DNA of 64,000 bases from contig JBAZQI010000002.1 in assembly GCA_041645325.1 (NCBI GenBank), forward strand, positions 1-64,000, read 5' to 3'. Both the position numbers and the translations under genes were made by a program. Of the stretch, positions 33,654-43,600 are shown piece by piece. Each line of letters opens with the position of its first letter. The first letter of the stretch is position 1. The notes under the pieces were generated by a model that made no database searches, was not told the DNA's origin, and saw only the letters and a program-made list of their open reading frames with translations. This DNA is from JAFCCL01 sp041645325 (GTDB taxonomy: Archaea; Iainarchaeota; Iainarchaeia; Iainarchaeales; GCA-2688035).

Positions 33654-35516
33654 ATGAAAAAAGGTTTTGTTTTTATTTTGCTTTTGCTTGCATTGCTTTT
33701 GTCAAGCGGGTGCATTCAGCCACCAGTCTGCGGAAACGGAGCATGCGAAACAGGAGAGAATCAACAAAACTGCCCACAAGACTGTGGAACAAGTCCAACG
33801 CACTTTGAATGCCAAAACCAAAAATGTGCAATTGTTCAAGGCGCGGGAGTTGATAAATGCCAGACAGACAAACAATGCCTAACTATTCCGGAAAAACACA
33901 ACGAGTGCAATGAACAACAACAATGCATTGAAATATCAGGAAGCGGACCGAATGAATGCCAAAGCAGTACTGAATGCAAGCTGCCAAAGTCAGGTAATAT
34001 TAATTTTGTTAAAATCCATGAAGGCACATATACAGGCACAAAAATAAACTTATATTTTGTTAATTTTGGTTACCCCTCAGACAACTATGCCTCTTTTGTT
34101 TATGATGTCAACTACGCATTGTTTGCTGATGATTCTTTCGAAGGAAAAAGACAAAGAGGTCTTCTCAATGCAGAGCCATTTAAAACTTACAAAGAAAGAT
34201 TTGACATTTATCAACTAAAAAAAATATTGGATGGGGAGGAAATAGGTTGCGGTGATTCGTGCAACATGATGGATGTGACCGTTTTTATAGAGTCTGCTGA
34301 TGGGCTAAACCTTGGAAAGTGTTCCAATGATTACTCTTTAATTGATGACAAATATTCTCTTGTTAATTGCAATGAATTTGTCCTCTTAATTAAAACACTT
34401 CCCTCCGGTTGGCAAGTAACGGCTGATAATGAATATATGCCTATACAAACGGGGATTGAATCCCGCCTCGAAATATTTTTACATGAAATGGGGCATTTAT
34501 TTGGCGGCATTAGGGATGAATATGACGAAGGTTATAACCAAGTATTACAACAGACGGGCGAATATGACAACTTAAATTCCTTAAGCGTGTCACTTGAAGG
34601 GCAAAATTGCGATGTCAGGCCTGGCTGCCCAAGCTGGTGCAGTGGACCGGCAAAAAAAGTTCAAATAACAGGCGCGTGCACTTACAGTACGACTGAAAGC
34701 GCGTGCAATTCAAACTATGCTGACAGCTGTGTGTGGATTACAAATCCAGAATTAGTTGATTATTTTGGGTCAAATTGCATTCCACAATGGCCTAGCGGGG
34801 ATGTTCTTTCATGGAATAGCGGGAATCAATGCGGTGAAGAATTAGGCTGTTACTATGGTTGTGATGGTTTTGGTTGGAGACCAACTAAAATTTCCCTTTA
34901 TGGCCCGAATCTTTATATGTGGGATTCTGTTGAATGGAATAATTATACAAAAGATGGCCTTGAACCTTTTAATTCAATTCAAAAAAAAATGATTAATGAG
35001 AAAATAGAAAAAAATACAAATTACGTTAGCGGCAATGACATCCCGATCAGCACTGAAGTAGCAAGGACTAGAATGGTTTGGGACTTGCCTGAACTTACCG
35101 GATTTATCCCTGGCGGAATGTGGAATTTGAGCAAATCTGAAACCCAAACCATTTATCACATCGATTTGCGTTATATTAAAGTAGACCAAAGGTCAGAATT
35201 TGCGCTCGACATCATTGAAGACCCCGCCTCTATGATAGTTACTGCACTACCAGACTCATTTTTGGATGAAAAAGTAAGTGAAGCACGAGGCATATGGAAA
35301 GATATATCATTGAAGGAAATTAATGGCAACAAGATTTTTGAAGGGACAACAGATGCTTCGGCAGGAAAACAAAAATATGCCTTGTGGATATCTGAAGACA
35401 ATTTTGTTAGGGGCTGGAACGGCAATGATGAAGGCACTGTTATTGATGATGCCTTATTTGATGCTCTTCTAAACGCATACCTTAAAAAATACCCCTCAAC
35501 ATACGGGCGCGGATAG
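33654..35516 (+). CDS. Cys-rich lipoprotein with M64-like metallopeptidase domain (paralogue 2)
   Basis: 620 aa. The lipoprotein signal ends in SSGC, then CGNGACETGE...CPQDCG and two 30-residue Cys repeats (HFECQNQKC and HNECNEQQQC units). The C-terminal part carries H277-E-M-G-H281 and GGIRDEY, matching the M64 HExGH...DEY zinc site. The catalytic domain also holds a Cys-rich insert (CPSWC, CTYSTTESAC). A CTTTAAATATT (about 33621-33631) fits a leaderless start. The sequence is markedly A+T-rich after about 33.99 kb. Confidence 0.78.
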   Translation: MKKGFVFILLLLALLLSSGCIQPPVCGNGACETGENQQNCPQDCGTSPTHFECQNQKCAIVQGAGVDKCQTDKQCLTIPEKHNECNEQQQCIEISGSGPNECQSSTECKLPKSGNINFVKIHEGTYTGTKINLYFVNFGYPSDNYASFVYDVNYALFADDSFEGKRQRGLLNAEPFKTYKERFDIYQLKKILDGEEIGCGDSCNMMDVTVFIESADGLNLGKCSNDYSLIDDKYSLVNCNEFVLLIKTLPSGWQVTADNEYMPIQTGIESRLEIFLHEMGHLFGGIRDEYDEGYNQVLQQTGEYDNLNSLSVSLEGQNCDVRPGCPSWCSGPAKKVQITGACTYSTTESACNSNYADSCVWITNPELVDYFGSNCIPQWPSGDVLSWNSGNQCGEELGCYYGCDGFGWRPTKISLYGPNLYMWDSVEWNNYTKDGLEPFNSIQKKMINEKIEKNTNYVSGNDIPISTEVARTRMVWDLPELTGFIPGGMWNLSKSETQTIYHIDLRYIKVDQRSEFALDIIEDPASMIVTALPDSFLDEKVSEARGIWKDISLKEINGNKIFEGTTDASAGKQKYALWISEDNFVRGWNGNDEGTVIDDALFDALLNAYLKKYPSTYGRG

Positions 35517-35726
35517 CAGTACCGTTTGCCCGCCATGCAAATCTGGAATGCGCCCCGATTCCGCCATTAAACCCCAAAAAAGCATGCAAAAATCCTGAAA
35601 TTAAAATCCTGATTATTGGAAACTGTTCTGCAGAATAAGTTCCGATCTTTTTTATTCTGCCTTTTCTTCGACTTCGCCTTTTCTTACAATATGTTTTAAA
35701 TAGCGGCTAATTCTTATGATATTGCA
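35517..35726. promoter_or_regulatory. Intergenic region with TATA box for the 35727 gene
   Basis: TTTTAAATA near 35693-35701 lies about 30 nt before the ATG. No ORF, tRNA or repeat module was seen in the remaining 200 bp. Confidence 0.45.
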
Positions 35727-37412
35727 ATGAAAAAAGAATTTTTGCTTGTTTCTTTGCTTGTTGCGGCGCTTGCATTAAGCGGGTGCATTCAGCAGCCGGT
35801 TTGCGGAAACGGAGCATGCGAAGCAGGCGAGAATCAACAAAACTGCATGGAGGATTGCAAACTGACTGATGCAAATTGTTCTGATGGAACTACAGATGGA
35901 AGTTGTTCAATAACAAATGGCTTGCTTTGCAATAATGGAAAGCTTGAAATGAACTGTGAAAAGTGCGTTTGCACTCCATTAATCGCTTGTTCTGGAGGCA
36001 ATTGTGGAAAAAGAAATGTTGCAGAAGCAAACTATAATTGCACTTTTTGCAATGGTTTTTGCTTTGCAACGGATTCCCGGCTAAAGTCAATGTGTGAAAA
36101 TAGTGTCTTTTATGAATGGAATCCTGAAAATGGCGAAGGAAAATCTTGTTTGACAGACCAAGATTGCACTTTGAGAGATTATCCACGGTGTGTGAAAAAT
36201 GTTTGTTTACAGTCACTTCTGCATGAATATCCAACAAAAATCGCAGTATCTTACCCGCGTTATGTTCAACAAAACAAACCGTTTTCATTTAAAGTAGATG
36301 TGGAAAATACCACTACGACACAGTTAACGTTCAGGCTATTTGATGTTTTTACCAGCTACTACAATCAGCAGGACAAAAAAATTGGATTTGATGAATACAA
36401 GGAAATAGCGCCAAAAAGCAAAGCTAGTTTTGAGATAACAAGCCCTGGATTAGATGAAGTTTCAGCAGCATCAACGGTTTTCTTTAGATATAACATGCAA
36501 CAGGACCGCCAGATATACGGCTCTTTTGGCTGGGAGTCTTTTGAGCATGGCCCAATAATTGTTGGGACTTGCCCTGAATCAGAAACAGAAATCTGTGGCG
36601 ATTTGAAATATTGCCCAAAAGACAGGTTGGGCATCTGCTCAAATGGCATATTTTACCCTGTTGAACCAGGAACAGCCTGCAGCACCAATTCCGATTGCGA
36701 AAGCGGGCTTTCTGTTTGCCTGAACCATTCGTGCAGAGCAACTAACACACAATATGGGTTAAATCCCTACATTAAAAATGAAGTGGGGATATTGGGAATT
36801 TTTATTTACAATGATAATGCTAAATTCGAAATCGAAAAAAAAACTAAGAATGCCGATTTGAAATGGCTAACTGATAGCGCTAACGCGTGGGTTAAATCAG
36901 AAAGGGCATATTGGAATGCAACAAACGATTTTGATTTAGAGTTCACGGCAATAGAAAAAGAATGCAAGTTAGATAAAAAGCAATACCTTGAATTGTTTAA
37001 GTCTTGTGAATCTGGTGAAACAAGGAATTGCACTGAAAAAGAACTTGCTGCTTGTGGCATAGAACAAAAATTTGATGTAATAGCAATGCACGAATTTTTT
37101 GAAGAGGGATTATTGGACCAAGAAATAACTGATGAATTAATCAGGATAGGTTATCCTGGCTCTGCAGGATTAAATGAGGGAAACATCGTTAGATTTAGCT
37201 ATAATACTGGCGATGAAGGAAAGACAAATTCTGTGCTGATTCACGAAACTTTACACTCATTTGGAGAACAGGACCTGTATATAACAAACAAACAATATAA
37301 TTCATTGTATCAAGAAAGAAACTGCAATCTGTATAATGCAATCTGGTCTGCCTTTGACAATAATCCGCACCTTTGCGAATTAGAAGCGAAATTAATCGGA
37401 TGGAAGCAATAA
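35727..37412 (+). CDS. Cys-rich lipoprotein with HExxH metallopeptidase-like domain (paralogue 3)
   Basis: 561 aa. The lipoprotein signal (LSGC) and CGNGACEAGE...CMEDCK module are nearly identical to those of the two preceding paralogues, but the 30-residue tandem repeats are absent. A longer Cys-rich and beta-rich region follows. Near the C-terminus H506-E-T-L-H510-SFGEQDLY gives a zinc-site pattern. The DEY of the other two is replaced by QDLY, so it is a diverged relative. The body of the gene is A+T-rich compared with its first 150 nt. Confidence 0.72.
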   Translation: MKKEFLLVSLLVAALALSGCIQQPVCGNGACEAGENQQNCMEDCKLTDANCSDGTTDGSCSITNGLLCNNGKLEMNCEKCVCTPLIACSGGNCGKRNVAEANYNCTFCNGFCFATDSRLKSMCENSVFYEWNPENGEGKSCLTDQDCTLRDYPRCVKNVCLQSLLHEYPTKIAVSYPRYVQQNKPFSFKVDVENTTTTQLTFRLFDVFTSYYNQQDKKIGFDEYKEIAPKSKASFEITSPGLDEVSAASTVFFRYNMQQDRQIYGSFGWESFEHGPIIVGTCPESETEICGDLKYCPKDRLGICSNGIFYPVEPGTACSTNSDCESGLSVCLNHSCRATNTQYGLNPYIKNEVGILGIFIYNDNAKFEIEKKTKNADLKWLTDSANAWVKSERAYWNATNDFDLEFTAIEKECKLDKKQYLELFKSCESGETRNCTEKELAACGIEQKFDVIAMHEFFEEGLLDQEITDELIRIGYPGSAGLNEGNIVRFSYNTGDEGKTNSVLIHETLHSFGEQDLYITNKQYNSLYQERNCNLYNAIWSAFDNNPHLCELEAKLIGWKQ

Positions 37413-37535
37413 AAAAATGACCAAAAAAAACAAAACTTGATTTTTTTACAAGAAATATTCATCATTTTGGCTAAAAACATCCTTCCAATCAAAAAAAGGA
37501 AAGAATAAATAATCCAATCCCCCATATTTTAGCAA

Positions 37536-38120
37536 ATGAACAAGTATTTCCTGATTTTTTTATTCTGCCTTTTGGTTTTTGCAAGCGGCTGCATCCAGTC
37601 GCAGCAGCCCGTGGGGCAGAACCGCATTGAAAAATACGGCTTCAGCCTCGCGCCGCCGCAAAGCGCTGTGTGGTTTGACTGGAAAAACATTCCTTTCGGC
37701 GAAACGCTTTTCCAGGCAATGACCGAAGACATGGAGGGCGAGCCGATGCTGATTCTCCTGAAGCCGGAGGCAGGCGACGGAAACGGCATGAGCGTCATTG
37801 CAGTAATGCTTGCCGACAACAATAGCGGCTACAATGACGTGAGCCAGATTCCGCAGGAAATGCTTCAGGCCGGTGGCGGCATCACAGGTTTTGGTTCCAT
37901 TCAGGCAAGCCAGGCAAATAGAATAGGCAGCCTAAACTGGATTTTGATGGAAGTTGATCCCACTGATGAAAACAAAGCGCCCTTCATATCAGACATTGCA
38001 ATAACAATCTGCGGAAAAAAGGTTGCGGCCCTGATTCTTATGAACGGCCTGCAGGGCCTTGAAGAAAACCGCGCCTACTTTGCAAAGCTTGCAGAATCAG
38101 GGCAGTGCAATTCTCCGTAA
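37536..38120 (+). CDS. Small lipoprotein, unknown function
   Basis: 194 aa. The N-terminal signal FLFCLLVFASGC has a lipobox Cys. The mature part is one mixed alpha/beta domain (GFSLAPPQSAVWFDWKNIPFGE, SVIAVMLADNN, DIAITICGKKVAALILMNG), reminiscent of small periplasmic stress-type folds, but no family is assigned. A TATA-like AATAAATAAT lies about 30 nt upstream. Codon use is host-like, unlike the preceding lipoprotein genes. Confidence 0.65.
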   Translation: MNKYFLIFLFCLLVFASGCIQSQQPVGQNRIEKYGFSLAPPQSAVWFDWKNIPFGETLFQAMTEDMEGEPMLILLKPEAGDGNGMSVIAVMLADNNSGYNDVSQIPQEMLQAGGGITGFGSIQASQANRIGSLNWILMEVDPTDENKAPFISDIAITICGKKVAALILMNGLQGLEENRAYFAKLAESGQCNSP

Positions 38121-38178
38121 TTCACCGGAAGCCCGCTTTAAATTTCCTTTAAATGCCTTTTCCCAAAGGGCATTATTT

Positions 38179-40296
38179 ATGGACGCGGAAAAGCAGGCGC
38201 TTGAATTAAGCGGCATTGAATCCTTCAACCCGATGCAGGTTGCCGCGCTTAAAAAAAACTGGCGCGGCAAAAGCCTTGTGGTTTCAGCCCCGACGGCTTC
38301 CGGAAAAACCCTTCTTGCGGAAATAGCTTCCATTGATTCTATTGCCAACAGGCAGCAAAAGGTGATTTACACAGGGCCTTTGAGGGCGCTTGCCTCGGAA
38401 CACTTTTCTGAATTCAAAAAAAAGTACTCAAAGGAATTGAAAATAAGGGCCGCCCTGAGCACAGGCGACCTTGACGGCAGCAGCTCCCATCTTCAGAATT
38501 ACGACATCATTTTTTCAACTTTTGAAAAACTGGACAGCCTTCAGAGGCATAAGGCGAACTGGCTTGGGGCAGTAGGGCTTCTTGTCATTGATGAGGTTCA
38601 TTCCCTCGGAAGTGACAGGGGCCCGACAATAGAGGTTGCGGTTACAAAGCTCAGAATGCTCAATCCTGGGCTGAGGGTGCTTGCCCTGAGCGCAACCATT
38701 CCGAATGCGCACGAGCTTTCGGACTGGCTTGAGGCAGAGCTTATTGAAAGCGATTACAGGCCTGTGCCGCTTGAAGAAGGCATTTTTTTCAACGGCAAGG
38801 TGCATTATGCTTCAGGGCAAAGCGAATCCTTTGGCCTGAAAGAGCCGATAAAGGCGCTTGTAAAGGACACGGTTTTTGCCAAGGGAAAGCAGGCGCTTGT
38901 TTTTGCAAACACGAGGAAAAATGCGGAAAGCATTGCCATAAAGCTAGCCCCTTTTGTTGAAAAGGCATTGCGGGAAAAGGAGAAAAATGAACTGAAAAAG
39001 GAAAGCGATTCATTGCTTGGCATTCTTGAGCAGCCCACCGAGCAGTGCAGAAAGCTTTCCTCGCTTGTTGCAAGCGGCGTTGCGTTCCACCATGCAGGCC
39101 TTCTTTCGGGCCAGCGCACCCTGATTGAGAACGCGTTCCGCTCGAACAAAATCAAGGTTATTGCCGCAACGCCAACACTTGCGGCCGGGGTAAATTTGCC
39201 GAGCCATACTGTGATAATTCCTTCGCTTTACCGCTACACCGCAGGGGGAATGGCAAGAATTCCTGTTTCGGAATTCAAGCAGCAAATTGGAAGGGCAGGC
39301 AGGCCAAAATATGACAAGGAGGGCAGGGGAATTGTTGTGGCAAGGTGCGAGGCTGAAAAGGACGAGCTTTTTGAGGAATACATTTGCGGCAAGGTGGAGC
39401 CTGTTGAGTCAAGGCTTGGCGTTGAGCCTGTGCTGAGAATGCATGTGCTTGCCCTGGTGGCAAGCGGCTTTGTTTTTGATTTGGCAAGCATGGGCGATTT
39501 TTTCAAAAAAACGCTGTATGCAAAGCAATTCAGCAACATGCAGGCGCTGTTTGAAAAGCTGCAATCTGTTTTGCAGCAGCTTGTAGAAATGGGCTTTATT
39601 GAAGCAAATGAAAAGCGCATTTCGGCAACAGTTTTGGGGCAAAGGGTGAGCGAGCTTTACCTTGACCCTCAAAGCGCCTTTGAAATGATAAGCGCGATGA
39701 AGGCAAGCGCAAAATTCACGCCTTTTTCATACCTTTTCATTTTGTGCAACTGCTCGGAAATGATGCCCTGGCTTTCGGTTCCAAAGGCAAAGGAGCCGGA
39801 ATTGTGGGAGCAGTTGCAGCTCTCCAAGCCGCAGATGCCGATTGACCTTGATAGGGAAATGTACTTTGACCTGAATCTTTTGAAAAAATTCAACACGGCT
39901 GAAATGCTTGAAAAATGGATTGACGAATCCTTTGAACAATCCATAATGGAAGACTTCAAGACCCAGCCAGGCATTCTCCACTCAAAGCTAAGCATCTGCG
40001 ACTGGCTGTGCTATTCTTCCCTTGAAATTGCAAAGCTTTTGTCTTTGGAAAATCACTTCTTGCCATTGTCAAGGCTGAGGAAAAGGCTCAAGTATGGCGT
40101 CAGGGAAGAGCTTTTGCCGCTTACCAACGTAAGGCATATCGGAAGGGTGAGGGCAAGAAAACTGTGGAGAAGCAACATAAGAAGCGTTGCAGAGCTCAAA
40201 AATGCTGATTTGAAGGACCTTGGCAGGATTCTCGGGCCTGCTGTTGCTGAAAAGGTCAAAAGCGCATTGGGGCAAAGACTTATTCCATTAAACTGA
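38179..40296 (+). CDS. hel308: Hel308-type superfamily 2 DNA helicase
   Basis: ATP-dependent 3'-5' helicase acting at stalled replication forks. Motif I APTASGKT, motif II VIDEVHSLG (DEVH), motif III LALSATIPN, motif VI QQIGRAGRPKYD, then winged-helix and ratchet domains and a C-terminal HhH (GRVRARKLWRSNIRSVAELK) are in order. The frame is open from 38059, but ATG 38179 starts MDAEKQALELSGIESFNPMQ, the usual N-terminus with its Q-like motif. TTTAAATG at about 38153 fits a leaderless transcript. 705 aa is normal. The last residues run up to hairpin island 4. Confidence 0.92.
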   Translation: MDAEKQALELSGIESFNPMQVAALKKNWRGKSLVVSAPTASGKTLLAEIASIDSIANRQQKVIYTGPLRALASEHFSEFKKKYSKELKIRAALSTGDLDGSSSHLQNYDIIFSTFEKLDSLQRHKANWLGAVGLLVIDEVHSLGSDRGPTIEVAVTKLRMLNPGLRVLALSATIPNAHELSDWLEAELIESDYRPVPLEEGIFFNGKVHYASGQSESFGLKEPIKALVKDTVFAKGKQALVFANTRKNAESIAIKLAPFVEKALREKEKNELKKESDSLLGILEQPTEQCRKLSSLVASGVAFHHAGLLSGQRTLIENAFRSNKIKVIAATPTLAAGVNLPSHTVIIPSLYRYTAGGMARIPVSEFKQQIGRAGRPKYDKEGRGIVVARCEAEKDELFEEYICGKVEPVESRLGVEPVLRMHVLALVASGFVFDLASMGDFFKKTLYAKQFSNMQALFEKLQSVLQQLVEMGFIEANEKRISATVLGQRVSELYLDPQSAFEMISAMKASAKFTPFSYLFILCNCSEMMPWLSVPKAKEPELWEQLQLSKPQMPIDLDREMYFDLNLLKKFNTAEMLEKWIDESFEQSIMEDFKTQPGILHSKLSICDWLCYSSLEIAKLLSLENHFLPLSRLRKRLKYGVREELLPLTNVRHIGRVRARKLWRSNIRSVAELKNADLKDLGRILGPAVAEKVKSALGQRLIPLN

Positions 40297-40320
40297 GCCG
40301 TTTTTGCTCAAGGCACTTTT

Positions 40321-40567
40321 CCCAAGGCTTTTTCTGAAGGAAAAAGGCTTAGCAACGCATCAGCGTTGCTGTTTTCCCAAGGCTTTTTCCGAAGGAAAAA
40401 GGCTTAGCAACGCATCAGCGTTGCTGTTTTCCCAAGGCTTTTTTCAACAGAAAAAAGGCTTTGCGCGAAGCGCATTTTTCCCAAGGCTTTTTCTGAAGGA
40501 AAAAGGCTTAGCAACGCATCAGCGTTGCTGTTTTCCCAAGGCTTTTTGCCAACAGGCAAAAAGGCTT
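40321..40567. repeat. Mosaic hairpin island 4, regular five-unit array
   Basis: Five copies of CCCAAGGC...GGCTT hairpins begin at 40324, 40379, 40434, 40483 and 40538 (period 55 or 49). Cores differ but stay self-complementary: CTTTTTC/GAAAAAG, CTTTTTTC/GAAAAAAG and CTTTTTGCC/GGCAAAAAG. They alternate with a second hairpin, GCAACGC-atca-GCGTTGC (three copies) or TGCGC-gaa-GCGCA (one). An open frame of 93 codons crosses the array but is a by-product of the repeats. Confidence 0.92.
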
Positions 40568-40594
40568 CTGCACAAAATTTATTAATAATGAAAG

Positions 40595-40628
40595 TATTCT
40601 ATTAGTGTGCATATTCTATTAGTGTGCA
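40595..40628. promoter_or_regulatory. Two perfect 17-bp tandem repeats in the surface-operon leader
   Basis: The unit tattctattagtgtgca occurs at 40595-40611 and 40612-40628 without a gap. A TATA-like TTATTAATAAT lies just upstream (about 40579-40589), so the repeats cover or follow the transcription start of the 40658 operon. They are a candidate operator. Confidence 0.6.
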
Positions 40629-40657
40629 AACCACAGCGTCAGGGAGCGTTTTTTTGA

Positions 40658-43600
40658 ATGGATAACCCTTTGAACAGCATAGTTGAGTCTTTCAAGAAAG
40701 GCTACTATTTCCTTGAAGACCGCTACTATATGCTTTTGGACAAGGTAAACGGGCATGTTCCAATCTACAAGGCAATTGACCCTGTGGACCGTGTGTTTCC
40801 CTCCTTTGTGCTGCTGATTGCCGTACTGGCCTGCCTTGCAATTCTCCTGACTTTTACGCTCTTGCCGCAGGTTTCACTGTCTGCAACACTGCGCGTGCTT
40901 GACGAAAACAACAACCCGCTGGAGGGCGCGCACATCTCGGTTTCATTCAACGACGAGTCAATAGGCCTTGACACCGACGATTTCGGCGAAGCAAAGCTTG
41001 CGTTGCCGCAAAGCGGGGTTGAAGCCGCAATACTCGTGTCAAAGGACGGTTTTGACAGGCTAAGCCAGACCATAACACTGAAAACAAACGACCTTGTTGA
41101 CCTTCTTCTCAGCAGGACAAAAGCCTCCTTTCAAGCCACCAAATCCACAATATACGTTGTCGACTCAAGAACAAACAGGCTGATTAAGGGACAGGTGCAC
41201 CTTGAATTCACCTGCTCAACCGGCACCCCAGCCCCTGCGCCTCTATCTGGCGCAACAGGCGAATTCAAGGACATGGCGGTTTCAGGTGAATGCGGCACGC
41301 TTCTTGCAAAGGCCATGGCTGAAGGATACGAGCCAAAGGCAAGCGTTGCCATAACAAGGAATCCAACCTACCTAAAGCTTGACCCTCTTGACCCTGTTGA
41401 AACAACAACCGGAATAAACGTGATTGTAAGGGACCATGCCGGAAACGCGGTGCAGGGCGCAATAGTCAAGGCCTTCGGCGGCGGCAACGTGCTGGTGCAG
41501 CAGCTTTCAACCGACACAAGCGGCACAGTCTCAATCCAGGGCATTGAACCCGGCATTTACTCGGTTACCGCAAGCCATTCCGACGGAAGGTATGCCGAAA
41601 AAACCGGCGTAGAAGCCCTTATAGGCACGCCCGCAACTGTCACGCTTTCCTTCGCACAGCCGGCCACAGGCGACGGAGAGAAAATATCCATGCACTTCAC
41701 CGATGCGGTAACAAACGCAAGCATCCCGAACGCAACAGTCCTGATTTACGCAAACAACCTGCTCTTTGATTCAAAAACAAGTGATTCCTCAGGCCTAATA
41801 GAAAAGGCGGTTGACGGCAACAACTCGTCATTCATTGCCGTGGCATCACACGACAATTATGTAACAAGAATAATCACAAACGTGGCGGTAATGGACGCAT
41901 CCAGCAAAACCCCGCAGGCAATAAAGCTCACGCCACTCGCATCCGACGGCTCAAACAGCGGCAAGGTAAGCATCTTTGTTTCCGACTATGAAACAAAAAA
42001 GCCGGTTGAGGGCGCACAGGTATTCCTCTACAGCGCGGACTATCCCGAAATAATACTCGATTATCCCTACGCGCTCACAAACGCGGACGGCAACATGCTT
42101 ATTTCAAGGCTGCCTGAAGGCTCTTACTTTGTAAAGGTAAAAAAGTCCAATACCGAGGGAACAAGCGAAACAGGCAAACTTGTAGCTGGTGCAACCCTGG
42201 GCTTTTCCATTATGCTTATTACAACTGAAGGCAAGGTCAAGGCTGAGGTTGTTGACAAAAAAACAGGCAGTCCGATACAGGGCGCTGAAATAACCTTTAC
42301 TGACTACGCCACTGATTCCGTGCTCCAAAGCGGCTTTTCTGACGCGCAGGGAAAGCTTGAATCACAGCCCTTCAAGTCAAACAAGACCGTTTACGTGAAA
42401 GCCGTAGCCGCAGGATACTTCTCTGCAACAAGCATGCCGCTTCCCATAGTGTCAAAAAGCGCGCAAAGCGTCAGGCTGGAACTTGACTCAAAAAGCGATA
42501 TAAGCCTTGACCAGAATATGGCAATCAAATTCGAGGGCTTTTACGCCGACAAGGCCCTGAAGCAGAAGGCAACAACCCTCGAATCAGGCGAAACAGGCCA
42601 GCTCTACTATTATATCAAATTCACGGTGCTTACCGCAAAAGACGCAAACTACTCGAATATTATGCACCACATAAGGCTCGATTCAGAGGAAAAAGGCAAA
42701 AGCCCGGAAAAACTGCCTACCCCGACAGGATACACCGCAAGGCTTCTTAACTACGCCGCAAGCTCGCCCTACTCATCGACAATCTTCAGCGCATGCTACA
42801 ATCCTGAAAATGTATTCTCAAGCCCGGAGGCCTGCATAACAGACCTTGTCGCAAAACAGGCAAACACGCTTTGGGCAACAGCCTCAAGGCAAACAGCTTA
42901 CACCCTTGTGCTTAAAATGGAAATCGAGCAAAACCTTGAGGACGGCACGGAAATAGAGCTGCGCTACCAGGGCAAAGCCATAATGAACAATTCCGAATTC
43001 ATGACACAGCCATTCCTGCAGACCTTCAGAATAGGCGAGCCAATCTGCTCGCCACCCGACTGCCCTGCAGCCATAATGCGCTTCTGGCTCCAGGATTCAA
43101 ACGGCAACAAGGCAATCCTCCAAAGCTTTTCGGGCGAAAGCGATTACACGACCGGGCAGGAAACCGAGCTTGCAAGCTATTCCAATTACAAGCTGTTCTA
43201 CGAGGTCCGCAACACAAGCGGTGTGGAACTGACAGCAACACTGAAGCTTGAAAACGCTGACCCCCCCAATGTGGTTTCAATACAGGGCGAAAACATTCAA
43301 ACCGCATTTTCAGGGCTGCAAATTGCCGCCCACACTGTTGCCTCACAGGGCTCGCCTGTGCAGCTGAAAACAGGTAGTGAAGCCGCATTCACTAAAATCA
43401 AGGCCTCTTTTACTTCAACACAGGGCAAGGCCATGGAACAATTCATCCCGTTCACGGTAACAGCCGCAAAAGAGCTCACACTGGCGGTTTCGCCCTCGGT
43501 GCTAATACCAAACGATGGCAGCCAGATTTTAAGCGGCTATGTTAAGTCAAGTGATGGCACCCCGGTTCAGGGCGCCTCAATAAGCATCTTCCTGCCTGGC

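Noticed and set aside
40321..40567. CRISPR array
   Set aside because: Repeats are themselves variable hairpins, the 'spacers' are identical hairpins, and no cas gene is nearby.
40304..40585. 93-codon open frame across the hairpin array
   Set aside because: Its sequence is a repetition of the repeat units (FSQGFFQQKKGF, LKEKGLATHQRCC) and it has no independent start signal; it is a by-product of the array.
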